Source: Streptomyces brevispora
Lineage (GTDB): Bacteria; Actinomycetota; Actinomycetes; Streptomycetales; Streptomycetaceae
DNA length: 64,000 nt
Assembly (NCBI RefSeq): GCF_007829885.1
Contig: NZ_VIWW01000001.1
Coordinates: 2,728,001 to 2,792,000 of the forward strand
Direction: 5' to 3'
In this document: in pieces, positions 1 through 11,059 of the stretch
How the letters are laid out: each line of letters opens with the position of its first letter
Numbering within the stretch: the first letter of the stretch is position 1
Notes under the pieces: generated by a model
Database searches by the model: none
Seen by the model: the letters and a program-made list of their open reading frames with translations, nothing else
What the model was told of the DNA's origin: nothing
Program-made: the position numbers and the translations under genes

Positions 1-372
1 GGCTCCCCCACGGCGACAGCGGCATATTCACCGCTGCCAGTTGAGGACGTTACGGAAAGTGGCGACAGCACAACACCCCCTTCGGGCCCAATCTTGAATG
101 GCCCGAACGGACTATGCGTATGCGGCAGATCACCCAGGGGAGTGAGGTGAGGACATGCACGACCATCCCGTCGGAATCGGGACAGATCACCTGGGTCACA
201 ACGGACGTTCGATGACACACGAGGCGATTTCGGGAGCGCCTGAACTCGTGGCCGGGTCATGCCCAGGGTCATGCAGGGGGGTTGATACGAAACCGGACTG
301 CTGTGACAGTTGAGAGCAGCTTAGGCCAAGGCATATACGTGTGTCCGGCGAATGAGAACGTAGGCTGCCCCC
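1..372. other. Intergenic region upstream of the penicillin-binding protein gene
   Basis: No convincing gene is visible in either strand of this first 372 bases; the short open frames overlap the start of the next gene in other frames. It should hold the promoter and 5' leader of the downstream penicillin-binding protein gene, but I could not assign -35/-10 boxes with confidence. The window may also begin within the upstream region of a neighbour outside it. Confidence 0.5.
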
Positions 373-2616
373 ATGCCAAAGAAGCGCTCGGGCGGGGGTC
401 TCACGACGACCCAGCAGGCCGCCAAGTTCCTCGGTGTCGCCGCACTCTCCGGAGTGGTCCTGGCGGGCATCGCGCTGCCGGCCGCCGGAGCTCTGGGTCT
501 CGCCGCCAAGGGAACGGTCGACGGATTCGACGAGATCCCGGCCAATCTGAAGACTCCGCCGCTGAGTCAGCGAACCACGATCCTGGACAACAAGGGCGGC
601 CAGATCGCCACGGTCTACTCGCGTGACCGCACCGTGGTGCCGCTCAAGAGCATCTCCCCTTACATGCAGAAGGCGATCATCGCGATCGAGGACGCCCGCT
701 TCTACGAGCACGGCGCGGTCGACCTCAAGGGCATCCTGCGCGCGATGAACCGCAATGTTCAGTCGGGCGGGACCGCGCAGGGCGCGTCGACCCTCACCCA
801 GCAGTACGTGAAGAACGTCTTCGTCGAGGAGGCGGGCGACGACCCGGCCAAGGTCGCCGAGGCCACCCAGCAGACGCTCGGCCGCAAGGTGCAGGAGCTG
901 AAGTACGCGATCCAGGTCGAGGAGGAGCTCGGCAAGAACAAGATCCTTGAGAACTACCTCAACATCACCTTCTTCGGGCAGCAGGCGTACGGCGTCGAAG
1001 CGGCCTCCCAGCGTTACTTCTCCACGTCGGCGAAGGACCTGAAGGTGGAGGAGGCGGCGCTGCTGGCCGGCATCGTGCAGTCGCCCAGCCGCTACGACCC
1101 CGTCAACGACATGCAGGAGGCGACCAAGCGTCGCAACACCGTGCTCCAGCGGATGGCCGATGTCGGTGACATCTCGCAGGACGAGGCGGCGAAGGCCAAA
1201 GCCACCCCGATCAAGCTGAAGGTCAAGCGGCCGCAGAACGGCTGCATCACCGCCGTCAGCGGCTCCGGCTTCTTCTGCGACTACGTACGGCAGATCGTCA
1301 CGGGCGACCCCGCCTTCGGCAAGTCCGCGAAGGACCGAGCCAAGCTCTGGTCGGTCGGCGGGCTCACCATCAAGACGACTCTGGACCCCCGGTCGCAGGC
1401 CGCCTCCAACCAGGCCGCCACCTCACGGGTCAACAAGGACGACAAGATCGCCGACGCGGTCGTGCAGGTGAAGCCCGGCACCGGCCAGATCATGGCGATG
1501 GCCCAGTCCCGCCCCTACGGACTGGACCAGTCCAAGCACCAGACCGTGCTGAACCTCAGCGTCGACCACAAGATGGGCGGCAGCTACGCCGGCTTCCAGG
1601 TCGGGTCGACCTTCAAGCCGATCACCGCGGCGGCGGCACTGGAGAAGGGGATCAGTCCGGCGCAGAGCTTCACCTCGGACCACAAGATCTCGCTGCCCGG
1701 TGAAAGCTTCCGTACCTGTGACAACCAGCCGGCGGACAACCGTCCCTGGGAGGTGTCGAACGAGCTGGAGTCGGAGAAGGGCACCTTCGACATGACCAGC
1801 GCGCTGGGCAAGTCGATCAACACCTACTTCGCGAAGCTGGAGCAGAAAACCGGTCTCTGCGAGACCCTCTCGATGGCGAAGAAGATCGGCTACATACGCG
1901 GCAACAACAAGCCGCTGCAGCCGGTCGCCTCCACCACCCTCGGCGGCCAGGAGTCGACACCGCTGGCGATGGCCTCGGCGTACGCCACCTTCGCCAACCG
2001 CGGCAAGTACTGCTCCCCGATCGCGATCCTCTCGGTGACCAAGCCGGACGGCAAGCAGCTCGCCGTACCGAAGTCGCAGTGCACGCAGGCCATGAGCGAG
2101 CACACGGCGGACACCATCAACCAGATGCTCAAGGGCGTCGTGGAGGACGGCACCGGACAGCAGGCCGGTCTCAGCGACCGTGACAACGCGGGCAAGACCG
2201 GTACGACCGACGAGCGCAAGAACGCCTGGTTCGTCGGCTACACGCCGAACCTGTCCACGGCGGTGTGGGTCGGCAGTGACGGCGCCAAGCAGCACCCGAT
2301 GAGCAACATCACCATCGGCGGCCAGTACTACGAGGACGTCTGCGGTGGCTGCCTGCCCGGTCCGATCTGGAAGACGGCGATGACCGGCTCCCTGAACGCC
2401 TCCGAAACCCCGGCCTTCAATCCGGTCGACGTACCGCGGGCGAAGCCGAAGGAGGACAAGCGCCGGGACAAGGGCCGGGACAGGCGCAAGCCGGGCGACG
2501 ACGACAAGCCCGGCGACGGCAGCCCCTTCCCCGGCATCAGCATTCCGCCGGACCTGATCGGCGGCAACAACGGCAACGCACGTGGTCAGGACAACGGCGA
2601 GACGCAGGGTCCCTGA
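373..2616 (+). CDS. Class A penicillin-binding protein (transglycosylase/transpeptidase)
   Basis: Bifunctional peptidoglycan synthase of 747 aa, acting outside the membrane. An N-terminal lysine/arginine-rich stretch is followed by one membrane anchor (about residues 18-42). The GT51 glycosyltransferase domain carries the catalytic-Glu motif EDARFYEHG and the TLTQQYVKN motif. The transpeptidase domain shows SxxK (STFK, about residue 411), SxN (SIN, about 479) and KTG (KTGTT, about 607). The tail after residue 690 is rich in Lys, Asp, Gly and Pro, as is common in streptomycete PBPs. No PASTA domain is seen. It is monocistronic and followed by a very long hairpin. Family assignment is secure; the exact paralogue is not. 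Confidence 0.95.
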   Translation: MPKKRSGGGLTTTQQAAKFLGVAALSGVVLAGIALPAAGALGLAAKGTVDGFDEIPANLKTPPLSQRTTILDNKGGQIATVYSRDRTVVPLKSISPYMQKAIIAIEDARFYEHGAVDLKGILRAMNRNVQSGGTAQGASTLTQQYVKNVFVEEAGDDPAKVAEATQQTLGRKVQELKYAIQVEEELGKNKILENYLNITFFGQQAYGVEAASQRYFSTSAKDLKVEEAALLAGIVQSPSRYDPVNDMQEATKRRNTVLQRMADVGDISQDEAAKAKATPIKLKVKRPQNGCITAVSGSGFFCDYVRQIVTGDPAFGKSAKDRAKLWSVGGLTIKTTLDPRSQAASNQAATSRVNKDDKIADAVVQVKPGTGQIMAMAQSRPYGLDQSKHQTVLNLSVDHKMGGSYAGFQVGSTFKPITAAAALEKGISPAQSFTSDHKISLPGESFRTCDNQPADNRPWEVSNELESEKGTFDMTSALGKSINTYFAKLEQKTGLCETLSMAKKIGYIRGNNKPLQPVASTTLGGQESTPLAMASAYATFANRGKYCSPIAILSVTKPDGKQLAVPKSQCTQAMSEHTADTINQMLKGVVEDGTGQQAGLSDRDNAGKTGTTDERKNAWFVGYTPNLSTAVWVGSDGAKQHPMSNITIGGQYYEDVCGGCLPGPIWKTAMTGSLNASETPAFNPVDVPRAKPKEDKRRDKGRDRRKPGDDDKPGDGSPFPGISIPPDLIGGNNGNARGQDNGETQGP

Positions 2617-2620
2617 CCTG

Positions 2621-2695
2621 CCGCAGGTCCACAGACATGAAGGTGGGGCGCACCCGGTCCGGGTGCGCCCCACCTTCATGTCTCTGGACCTGCGG
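2621..2695 (+). terminator. 37-bp near-perfect inverted repeat (probable terminator)
   Basis: Starting 5 bases after the PBP stop codon, arms 2621-2657 and 2659-2695 are complementary at 36 of 37 positions, leaving almost no loop. The single mismatch lies in CACAG versus CAGAG. The position fits a transcription terminator, but the stem is much longer than a usual factor-independent terminator and there is no T-tract. Confidence 0.75.
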
Positions 2696-2919
2696 TCGTT
2701 CGTCTGCGCAGCCCTGCGGGCCTACCGGACCAACCCGGACCACCGACTTGCCGGACGACATGCCGGACGATCCCCCGGACGACATGCCGGACGATCTCCC
2801 GGACGACCTGCCAGGCTGCCCGATCAGACCGCCCGCCGAACGGCCTACCTGCCTGCCTGACCTACCTGCCTGCCTGCCGAACGGCCTGTCGGATGACGTC
2901 CGAGGCCCCGGCCCCGGCC
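2696..2919. repeat. Non-coding gap with 24-bp tandem and CTGC-type repeats
   Basis: Between the hairpin and the convergent gene lie short tandem repeats: about 2.5 copies of a 24-bp unit built on CCGGACGACATGCCGGACGA (near 2750-2816) and a CTGCCTGCC/CTACCTG run (about 2848-2880). Open frames here are repeat translations with no recognisable protein. Confidence 0.6.
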
Positions 2920-3384
2920 TCAGCCCGCGAGAAGCTTCTTGACCTGGGCGGCCACCCGGCCGCCCTCCGCGCGCCCCGCGACCTTCGGGTTCACGATCTT
3001 CATCACGGCGCCCATCGCACGAGGCCCCTCGGCACCGCCGGCCTTCGCCTCCTCGACGGCGGACGCCACGATCGCGGCGAGCTCGTCGTCTCCCAGCTGC
3101 TGCGGGAGGTAGGCGTCGAGCAGCTCGCCCTCCTTCTTCTCCCGCTCGGCCTGCTCGGTCCGGCCGCCCTGGGAAAAGGCCTCGGCCGCCTCACGGCGCT
3201 TCTTCGCCTCCTTGGCGATCACCTTCTGCACCTCGTCGTCGGAGAGTTCGCGGGCCGACTTGCCGCTGACCTCCTCCTTGGTGATCGCGGTGAGGGTCAG
3301 CCGGAGCGTGGACGAGGTCAGCTCGTCGCGCGCCTTCATGGCCGTGGTGAGGTCTTCCTTGAGCTTTGACTTGAGCGTGGTCAT
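2920..3384 (-). CDS. GatB/YqeY domain protein
   Basis: Small cytoplasmic protein of 154 aa, matching the usual YqeY length of about 150. It starts MTTLKSKLKEDLTTAMKARD and carries the helical YqeY signature: LRLTLTAITKEE, a charged mid-section and a C-terminal MGAVMKIVNPKVAGRAEGG motif. The family resembles the C-terminal tRNA-binding tail of the GatB amidotransferase subunit; its role as a free-standing protein is not settled. The ATG at 3384 was chosen because the 27 upstream residues do not resemble the family. It is divergent from the metallophosphoesterase gene, with an 79-bp gap. Confidence 0.9.
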   Translation of the reverse strand: MTTLKSKLKEDLTTAMKARDELTSSTLRLTLTAITKEEVSGKSARELSDDEVQKVIAKEAKKRREAAEAFSQGGRTEQAEREKKEGELLDAYLPQQLGDDELAAIVASAVEEAKAGGAEGPRAMGAVMKIVNPKVAGRAEGGRVAAQVKKLLAG

Positions 3385-3463
3385 GTGGTGATTGTGGCAG
3401 GTGCGGGGCGCTCGCCGCCCGCCGGTTTTCCTGTCGGCACGTCCTGTCTGCGACGATGGACGC

Positions 3464-4405
3464 ATGCGCGCACGCTACGGAGTACCCCTGAAAATCACGG
3501 CGGTCACCGCCGCGGCCGGCGCCGTCGGCCTCGCCTACGCGGCCGGGTTCGAGGCCCGATCGTTCCGCCTTCGCAGGGTCACGATCCCCGTACTCCCGCA
3601 CGGAGCACGGCCGTTGCGCGTCCTCCAGGTATCCGACATCCACATGGTGAGCGGTCAGCGCAAGAAGCGCACCTGGTTGCAGTCCCTGGCCGGACTGCGC
3701 CCGGACTTCGTCGTGAACACCGGCGACAACCTCTCCGACCCGGAGGCGGTACCGGAGCTGCTCGACGCACTCGGCCCGCTGATGGAGCTCCCGGGTGTGT
3801 ACGTGTTCGGCTCCAACGACTACTACGGCCCGAAGCTCCGCAACCCCGCCCGCTACCTCTTCGAGAAGACCGCGGGCAAGCACGGACTCAACGGGAACGC
3901 CCCGGCGGTCGGCGTCGTCCACAACCCGTGGGAGCCGATGCGGGACGCCTTCGACGAGGCGGGCTGGCTGAACCTCTCCAACACGCGCGGCCGCCTCAAG
4001 CTCGACGGCCTGGAGCTCGCCTTCACCGGCCTCGACGACCCGCACATCAAGCGCGACCGCTACGCGAAGGTCTCGGGCGGCCCCGAGTCGGGCGCCGACC
4101 TCTCCATCGGCGTCGTCCACGCCCCCTACCTGCGCTCCCTGGACGCCTTCACCTCGGACGGCTACCCGCTGATCCTGGCCGGCCACACCCACGGCGGCCA
4201 GCTCTGCATCCCCTTCTACGGAGCCCTGGTCACCAACTGCGACCTGGACACGGACCGCGTGAAGGGCCTCTCCTCCCACTCCGTCAACGGCAACCGCGCC
4301 TACCTCCACGTCTCCGCGGGCTGCGGCACCAACCGCTACACCCCGGTCCGCTTCGCCTGCCCCCCTGAGGCAACACTGCTGACCCTGACGCCCCGGGACG
4401 CGTAA
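3464..4405 (+). CDS. Metallophosphoesterase, membrane-anchored
   Basis: 313 aa calcineurin-like phosphoesterase. Metal-binding motifs appear in order: SDIH (DxH, about residue 55), NTGDN, GSND, and AGHTHGGQ near the C-terminus. An N-terminal hydrophobic stretch (ITAVTAAAGAVGLAYAAGF) suggests an uncleaved signal anchor, so the enzyme probably acts at the membrane. The substrate is unknown; relatives include YkuE/YaeI-type phosphodiesterases. The ATG at 3464 (MRARYGVPLK) places the anchor at the N-terminus; the ATG at 3392 would add 24 non-conserved residues. Confidence 0.9.
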   Translation: MRARYGVPLKITAVTAAAGAVGLAYAAGFEARSFRLRRVTIPVLPHGARPLRVLQVSDIHMVSGQRKKRTWLQSLAGLRPDFVVNTGDNLSDPEAVPELLDALGPLMELPGVYVFGSNDYYGPKLRNPARYLFEKTAGKHGLNGNAPAVGVVHNPWEPMRDAFDEAGWLNLSNTRGRLKLDGLELAFTGLDDPHIKRDRYAKVSGGPESGADLSIGVVHAPYLRSLDAFTSDGYPLILAGHTHGGQLCIPFYGALVTNCDLDTDRVKGLSSHSVNGNRAYLHVSAGCGTNRYTPVRFACPPEATLLTLTPRDA

Positions 4406-4552
4406 CCCTCGTACATCCCCTTCGCCCGCACCCTTCTCGTATACCCCACTCCGGTACGCCGCACCCGCACCCCGATCGGCACAAAAACCGGATTTCGTCT
4501 CCGGCCGCCGGTGGGCTAAAGTAATCGATGTCGCCGGGCAACCGACGACGAT

Positions 4553-4626
4553 CGGGGTGTAGCGCAGCTTGGCAGCGCGCTTCGTTCGGGACGAAGAGGT
4601 CGTGGGTTCAAATCCCGCCACCCCGA
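4553..4626 (+). tRNA. tRNA-Pro (CGG anticodon)
   Basis: A full cloverleaf can be drawn. The acceptor stem CGGGGTG pairs with CACCCCG, the anticodon stem CTTCG/CGAAG encloses loop TTCGGGA with anticodon CGG, and the T arm is GTGGG-TTCAAAT-CCCGC. CCA is not encoded. tRNA genes are common integration sites, and an accessory region starts immediately downstream. Confidence 0.95.
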
Positions 4627-4643
4627 CAGCCGTAAGACCAGGT

Positions 4644-4678
4644 CAGGGGCCTGATCCACTTAGTGGATCGGGCCCCTG
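4644..4678 (+). terminator. Terminator after tRNA-Pro
   Basis: A 17-bp stem (4644-4660 with 4662-4678, one G-T wobble) around the CACTTAGTG centre lies 18 bases past the tRNA end. It is a likely terminator or processing hairpin. Confidence 0.7.
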
Positions 4679-4890
4679 AGTGGTTTCCGGGGGCGTCTTG
4701 GGAGCCGTTTGGGAGCCGACTTCGGAATGCGACTCCCAGGGAGTCGCCGGTGAGTCGGCCGAGCAGACCTCGTCAATGCCCTACAGGCGATTGCCCAACA
4801 GAGCCTCCCCGCAGTCAAGCAGCCGACTCCATCCGTGCGATTTTCCGATACAGGTTGTGCTGAAGCGAGCACACACGGTACTACCGCGCC

Positions 4891-5528
4891 ATGCACCGTT
4901 GGTCGCCACTCAATGATCGCCAGCTGGTCCTGCTCACCCGCATCGGGGAGGGGACGGAACCTGTCACCTCGGACAGCCCGGAACTTGCCGCCACCGCGCA
5001 CGCCCTCAAGGGGCGGGGCTTGATCATCATGCCGAAGCAGGGCGGAAGGTGGCAGGCGGACATCGCCAACGACGGACGTTTCTACTTGGAGCACGGGCAC
5101 CACCCGGACCAGCCGGAGCGGACTCCACGCAGGCAGCGTTCGGCGGCCCCCAAGCTGACACCACAAGCTGGCCCTCCTAGCCGACAGGCAGCACCCTCGT
5201 CTACGGCTTCGAAGCCCTCGCGCCCCTCACCGGCCACAATTGGCTCGGCCCTGATCACCCAAGTGCAGGAGGCCGGCCGCTTCCTCCGCATCCCGAACCC
5301 GAGCGACGGGGAGCGGGCCCGCTACCGGCGAGCATTCGATGCTGCGCGGCAATGCGCCCCCGAGGGGTACCACCTCAAGCACACCGGGCGGGAGAGGGGT
5401 GATTTCGTTCTCGGCCTGCTCAGGATGACCGGCGAGGACGACACCGAGTGGAATCGGATTCGCCTGGCGCGCAGCCGTGTGATCACCGACGTTGAGGAGG
5501 TGGTCGCCGCGGTCACCGCAGACCACAG
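4891..5528 (+). pseudogene. Hypothetical island protein, 3' end cut by an IS3 element
   Basis: About 212 residues of native sequence starting MHRWSPLNDRQLVLLTRIGE. I do not recognise its function. The first 70 residues look like a small winged-helix-type fold (ELAATAHALKGRGLIIMPK). A Pro/Ser/Arg-rich linker follows, then a second domain (ARYRRAFDAARQ, GYHLKHTGRERGDFVLGLLR). At 5529 the sequence switches to what looks like the left end of an IS3-type element (TGAACCGCCCCG), and the remaining residues to the frame's stop at 5607 are IS-derived. The native C-terminus is therefore missing. The gene is less GC-rich than its core neighbours, consistent with transfer. Confidence 0.6.
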
Positions 5529-7738
<2,210 letters not shown>

Positions 7739-7742
<4 letters not shown>

Positions 7743-8605
7743 TGTATAATCTGCTGGTTGCCGGCGCGATGGAATCACGCATACTGGTATCCGTTCTGGC
7801 ATCGTCCTTTGACGTGAGTGTCGCGGATGTGGATGTATCCGACTCCTTCGGTGATACCGACCTGAGGAACTGGGAAGCCGCCGTCTCATGCCAGTACAGC
7901 GCCCTTCGCGGGGACCTCTCTTGGGGGTTGGACATCTATGCGCAGGAGTTTGTTGCCGACCCTCCCTCGGAATCGGTGTTGGCTCAGCATGTAGCCGCAG
8001 CAACCGAACTGGTGGTCCTTTTCCCTGCCGAGTCGATGCCGCCAAGCGCCTACTGGGCAGCCACCCCCGAAGGAAACATCACGCGGGTACGCCTCTACGA
8101 ATCCGACGAAGAAGCCCCCGTATATGTGGTTGATGCCGTGGAAATCCCGGTTCGGCAGCTGCCGAACGCAAAGGTGACGAGGATCCCGGAGGTTGTGCGG
8201 GAGTTGAGGATTCCCACTCCCATCACGGACAACTTCCGCGAGCAAATGCCCGCACATTTCCTGGCCCAGCGAGGCCCTGAATGGAAGTTCTCGGACGGTC
8301 TGGCAGCGTGGGAAATGCTCGTCGCCCACATGGCATCGGGGTGGGCCGGTTCGGGCTGGTGCCCCCCGGACATCTACCGGGAGCGGCTGGCCGCGCGAGA
8401 CGGGCTGACTACCGTCCCTGACACCCTTCCCCCTCCCGCTGCGGCCGTACTCCGACAGGGGCTTCAGCAACTGGACAGCACCTACGCCCACCTCACCACG
8501 GAGGACCCGCAGGGCTCACTGATCGGACTGCTCCTGGGCACGGAGGCGCGTGGCAGGCAACTGGGCTGGTGGTGGCACCGGCGGCCCGAATCACTGCCCT
8601 GGTAA
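7739..8605 (+). CDS. Hypothetical protein, putative immunity partner
   Basis: 288 aa, starting MMYNLLVAGAMESRILVSVL. The ATG overlaps the preceding stop (ATGA), so translation is probably coupled. It is soluble and acidic in its first 150 residues (VADVDVSDSFGDTDLRNWEA), with a separate C-terminal part ending WWWHRRPESLPW. I do not recognise the family. The position directly after a membrane protein with a variable C-terminal domain fits an immunity gene, but this rests on context only. Confidence 0.5.
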
Positions 8606-8618
8606 TCGGCCACCGTAC

Positions 8619-8642
8619 AACTGCCCTTGTTTAAGGGCAGTT
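8619..8642 (+). terminator. Terminator after the putative toxin-immunity pair
   Basis: Perfect 10-bp stem AACTGCCCTT / AAGGGCAGTT with a GTTT loop, 14 bases after the stop codon of the preceding gene. Confidence 0.7.
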
Positions 8643-8659
8643 CGACCAAAGGGGTACAC

Positions 8660-9130
8660 GGTGGCCTTGTCCCAGCATGAGCTACTTCGCCCGCAGCAGT
8701 CGCTGCGTTCGACAGATGGTCTTGAACTTGTCAGTAAAGTCGCCGAGCGGCTGTTGCAGGAGCCGGCGATACCGAAACTGCGGACCGACAACTTCGTCAC
8801 GTGGGCCACCGGATCGTCTCCCGGGCCGTAGTGATCGCCACCAGTGGAGCCGCGGGCGGGAGCCGCGAGGTCCTGGGCATCATGGTCGGCGACAGCGAGA
8901 CCGAGGCGTTCCGGGCCACATTCCTGCGCTCGTCGCGCGACCGCGGCCCGACTGGTGTCCGCCTGGTCATCTCCGACAGCCACAGCGGCCTGGTCGAAGC
9001 CGTCCGCCAGGTCCTGCTCGGCGGCGCTGCCGGGTCCTCTTCGTCCGCAACGTCTTCTCCGCGATTCCCCAGGGCGCTGCGGAGATGGTCGCCGCGACAA
9101 TCCGCACGCTCTTCGCTCAGCCCACTGAGG
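8660..9130 (+). pseudogene. IS256 (Mutator)-family transposase remnant
   Basis: Three separated blocks match the IS256 transposase plan but with missing parts and frame changes. The N-terminus is LSQHELLRPQQSLRSTDGLE ... VAERLLQE. The middle is HRIVSRAVVIAT ... REVLGIMVGDSETEAF and VRLVISDSHSGLVEAV, the latter containing the second catalytic Asp. The third block, in another frame, is VRNVFSAIPQGAAEMVAATI followed by RTLFAQPTEEQ. The region with the first catalytic Asp is deleted. It is an old inactive fossil; no terminal repeats are identifiable. Confidence 0.75.
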
Positions 9131-9175
9131 AGCAGGCGCACCGAAGATGCCTGGGTGGACGTGGACTGCGGGGCG

Positions 9176-10159
9176 TCAACGGCCAGCCAGGGCATCTGCT
9201 CGACCGCCGGCGAATCGATCGAGGCTGTCCAGCATCCAGGCGCGCTTGATGTCGCTGCCCCGGTGGCCCGAGTGGTCGTCGATCAAGAGTTCGGCCCCGG
9301 GCCAGGCGTTGGCGAGCTCCCATGCGGTGTCCACCGGGCAGCTCAGGTCGAGCCGACCGTGGATGAGCACACCGGGGATGCCGGCCAGGCGTCCTGCGTC
9401 CCGGATCACGGCGTTCTCCTCCAGCCAACCGGCGTGCGCGTAGTAGTGCGCCGTGAGTCGAGCGAACGCCAGCACATCGTCCCCCGGCTGACCGTTGTGG
9501 ACGGCCGGCGCGGTCTTCTGCTGCTCAAGGGAGAGCACCACGTCCTCCCACGTGCACCAGGCCTTCGCCGCCGGGTACCGCACCCGCGGATCGGGATCCC
9601 CCAGTAGCCGCGCATACGCCCCGACGACATCGCCGTCGCGATCGGTTCCGGCGCCCTGCCTGAACTGTTCCCACTCATCGGGGAAGAAGCGCCGCACGCC
9701 TCGGTAAAGCCAGTCGATCTCCGAGCGCCGGGTCGTGCTGATGGCGCTCAGCATGATCTCCGACACGCGGTGGGGGTTGCGCTCGGCGTAGACGAGGGCG
9801 AGCGTGGTGCCCCACGAGCCGCCGGTCAGCAACCATCGGTCAATGTCGAGGTGTTCGCGCAGCAACTCCATGTCTGCGACCAGGCGGTCCGTGGTGTTGT
9901 GCCGCAGGTCTGTGTCGGGATCGCTGGCGTGCGGGGTGCTGCGCCCGCATCCGCGCTGGTCGAACAGGACGGCCCGGTAGCGTTCCGGATCGAACATCCG
10001 GCGCATGTTCGGCACGCATCCCTGGCCCGGACCCCCGTGCACCATCACGGCCGGCTTGCCGTCCGGGTTTCCGCAGGTTTCCCAGTACACGAGGTTGCCC
10101 TCGCCTACATCGAGCATTCCCTGGTCGTACGGCTCGATCGGAGGATAGAGCTCCGTCAT
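9176..10159 (-). CDS. pip: Prolyl iminopeptidase (alpha/beta hydrolase)
   Basis: 327 aa cytoplasmic serine peptidase that removes N-terminal proline. It shows the oxyanion motif HGGPGQG, the nucleophile elbow GGSWGTTLALVYAE (Ser), the acid in HGRLDLSCP and the histidine in DDHSGHRG. FDQRGCGRS is characteristic of the S33 proline iminopeptidase family. The ATG at 10159 (MTELYPPIEPY) matches known N-termini; the open frame upstream adds 61 unrelated residues. It lies at the right side of the accessory region next to IS remnants, so it may be part of the island cargo. Confidence 0.92.
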   Translation of the reverse strand: MTELYPPIEPYDQGMLDVGEGNLVYWETCGNPDGKPAVMVHGGPGQGCVPNMRRMFDPERYRAVLFDQRGCGRSTPHASDPDTDLRHNTTDRLVADMELLREHLDIDRWLLTGGSWGTTLALVYAERNPHRVSEIMLSAISTTRRSEIDWLYRGVRRFFPDEWEQFRQGAGTDRDGDVVGAYARLLGDPDPRVRYPAAKAWCTWEDVVLSLEQQKTAPAVHNGQPGDDVLAFARLTAHYYAHAGWLEENAVIRDAGRLAGIPGVLIHGRLDLSCPVDTAWELANAWPGAELLIDDHSGHRGSDIKRAWMLDSLDRFAGGRADALAGR

Positions 10160-10254
10160 GTCCTGCCCCTTCGTCCCGTCAAGACCACGGAGGTCGCTCG
10201 ACGCCGGGCAGCCTCTCGATCCCGAGCCCGGCCTGGCCAAAACGCTCCGGGCGG

Positions 10255-10437
10255 TCACACCGTCCGTGCCGCGTGCAGCGCATTGAATGCCCCACAAAGT
10301 TCCGACGCGGCGATCGGATGGATCTCCATCCGCACGGGACACACGTCGTCGTCGCCGTTGGGAGTCAGGCGCGCGAAGAAGGCGAAGCCGCTCGCGAAGC
10401 CCTGCGCGACCAGTATCACCGCCGGCGACCGATTCAC
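10255..10437 (-). CDS. Small open frame, doubtful
   Basis: 60 aa with a hydrophobic first half (SPAVILVAQGFASGFAFFAR) and a second half ending CGAFNALHAARTV. No family recognised and no clear ribosome-binding site. The 338-bp gap between pip and the next small gene holds nothing else I can support; this may be a gene fragment. Confidence 0.2.
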   Translation of the reverse strand: MNRSPAVILVAQGFASGFAFFARLTPNGDDDVCPVRMEIHPIAASELCGAFNALHAARTV

Positions 10438-10497
10438 ACAGAACTAGGGATCAGAAGGCTTCTGAGGCAAGCTGCGCTGCCTGCCCTCGTCAGTAGT

Positions 10498-10728
10498 TCA
10501 GCTGTCAGCGCGTCGATATTCCACGGGCCTCTCGTTCACCTTCACGATGGCCCCGGCATCAGCGAGATCCCGGAGCACCTGGCGCGCCCGCTTCTTCCCG
10601 GTCGCCACGTCAGCGGGTCGGTACCCCGCTCCGAACAGGGCCGTCAGGGCCCGTTCGGCGTCCCAGGATCCACAGAGGGCCTGGATGGCTTCGTCGAGGA
10701 ATTCGGCGTGTGTCCGTGTGTTGCTCAC
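10498..10728 (-). CDS. Small hypothetical protein
   Basis: 76 aa from the GTG at 10728, which has GGAGG four bases upstream; a start at 10752 is also possible. The sequence (FLDEAIQALCGSWDAERALT, GKKRARQVLRDLADAGAI) reads as a compact helical protein with a C-terminal wing-like end, possibly a small winged-helix DNA-binding protein. Function unknown. It is transcribed in the same direction as pip. Confidence 0.5.
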   Translation of the reverse strand: MSNTRTHAEFLDEAIQALCGSWDAERALTALFGAGYRPADVATGKKRARQVLRDLADAGAIVKVNERPVEYRRADS

Positions 10729-10752
10729 ATGTCCTCCGAGGCTGCCGGTCAA

Positions 10753-11059
10753 CTCGCCTTACGGTAAGGGCCGGATGGGCAAGGAGGTCGGGCCGATCTC
10801 GCACTTGTCCGCCACCGCGTGAGCGAGTGTGGGCGCTGTGCCGTCGCTGTACGTTTCCGCGTACGGATCGGGCTTGGCTCGGAGAGGGCGGGATGCCTGG
10901 ATACGGCCGCTCGGACAGCGAGCGGGACGTGCTGGTAGAGGCCGGGCGGGAATTCCTCGTAGAGCGCGCGGAACCTGGCAGGCTCTTTGGAGACCTGGGC
11001 GCTTCCGCGCCCGCACCGCCGACCCCAGGCCGCCGTCGGTACGGGCGCGGAAGGCGCTG
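10753..11059. other. Gap between island and metG with degenerate coding-like sequence
   Basis: 307 bp. No intact gene. On the minus strand, fragments in two frames look protein-like (PARFRALYEEFPPGLYQ; then DPYAETYSDGTAPTLAHAVA), suggesting a decayed gene remnant. I cannot assign a family. Confidence 0.35.

Noticed and set aside
1423..2679. 418-aa open frame antisense to the PBP gene
   Set aside because: Low-complexity Arg/Val/Leu composition typical of high-GC antisense frames; the plus strand encodes a clear PBP.
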